Below, piece after piece: positions 5,632-5,646 of a stretch of 5,646 bases of DNA. The stretch spans positions 1-5,646 of the forward strand of contig JAFAFZ010000634.1 of assembly GCA_023423215.1 (NCBI GenBank), read 5' to 3'. The DNA is from Actinomycetes bacterium. Its GTDB lineage: Bacteria; Actinomycetota; Acidimicrobiia; Acidimicrobiales; Microtrichaceae. Position numbers and translations under genes: made by a program. Position 1 is the stretch's first letter; each line of letters opens with the position of its first letter. The notes under the pieces are model-generated. The model was not told where the DNA came from and did not search any database. It saw only the letters and a program-made list of their open reading frames with translations.

Positions 5632-5646
5632 CAGAATGTCCACGAC

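Overview
This is GC-rich DNA (about 70 percent G+C by eye) with strongly G/C-biased third codon positions, GTG as well as ATG starts, and several genes without a Shine-Dalgarno sequence. That fits a high-GC actinobacterium. The mix of a CYP142/125-like P450, a Stf-type sulfotransferase and a TetR regulator is familiar from mycobacteria, nocardioforms and Acidimicrobiia, but the window does not settle the genus.

Layout: two genes lie on the minus strand and three on the plus strand. From the left edge to 1352 (minus) is a membrane acyltransferase of the OafA/Acyltransferase_3 type, cut by the window edge inside what looks like a linker before a C-terminal extracytoplasmic domain. An 84-bp gap separates it from a complete class I bacterial cytochrome P450 (1437-2642, minus). 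A 126-bp divergent intergenic region (2643-2768) follows, then on the plus strand a trans-aconitate 2-methyltransferase-like SAM enzyme (2769-3620), a TetR-family regulator (3682-4407), and a PAPS-dependent sulfotransferase (4388-5584) whose start overlaps the regulator's end by 20 bp. A 14-bp perfect GC hairpin just after the sulfotransferase is the likely end of the rightward unit.

How they may work together: tetR and the sulfotransferase form a translationally coupled pair, preceded by a palindrome that covers the probable tetR -10 element, so the regulator probably controls itself and the sulfotransferase. The four enzymes are all group-transfer or oxidation enzymes (acyl transfer, hydroxylation, methyl transfer, sulfo transfer). 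This suggests a locus that modifies a lipid, sterol or other small hydrophobic molecule, but the shared pathway is an inference from proximity. I saw no mobile element, CRISPR array, tRNA or rRNA, and nothing that amounts to a clearly new system. The best leads are the regulatory architecture and the possible P450/sulfotransferase link to sterols.
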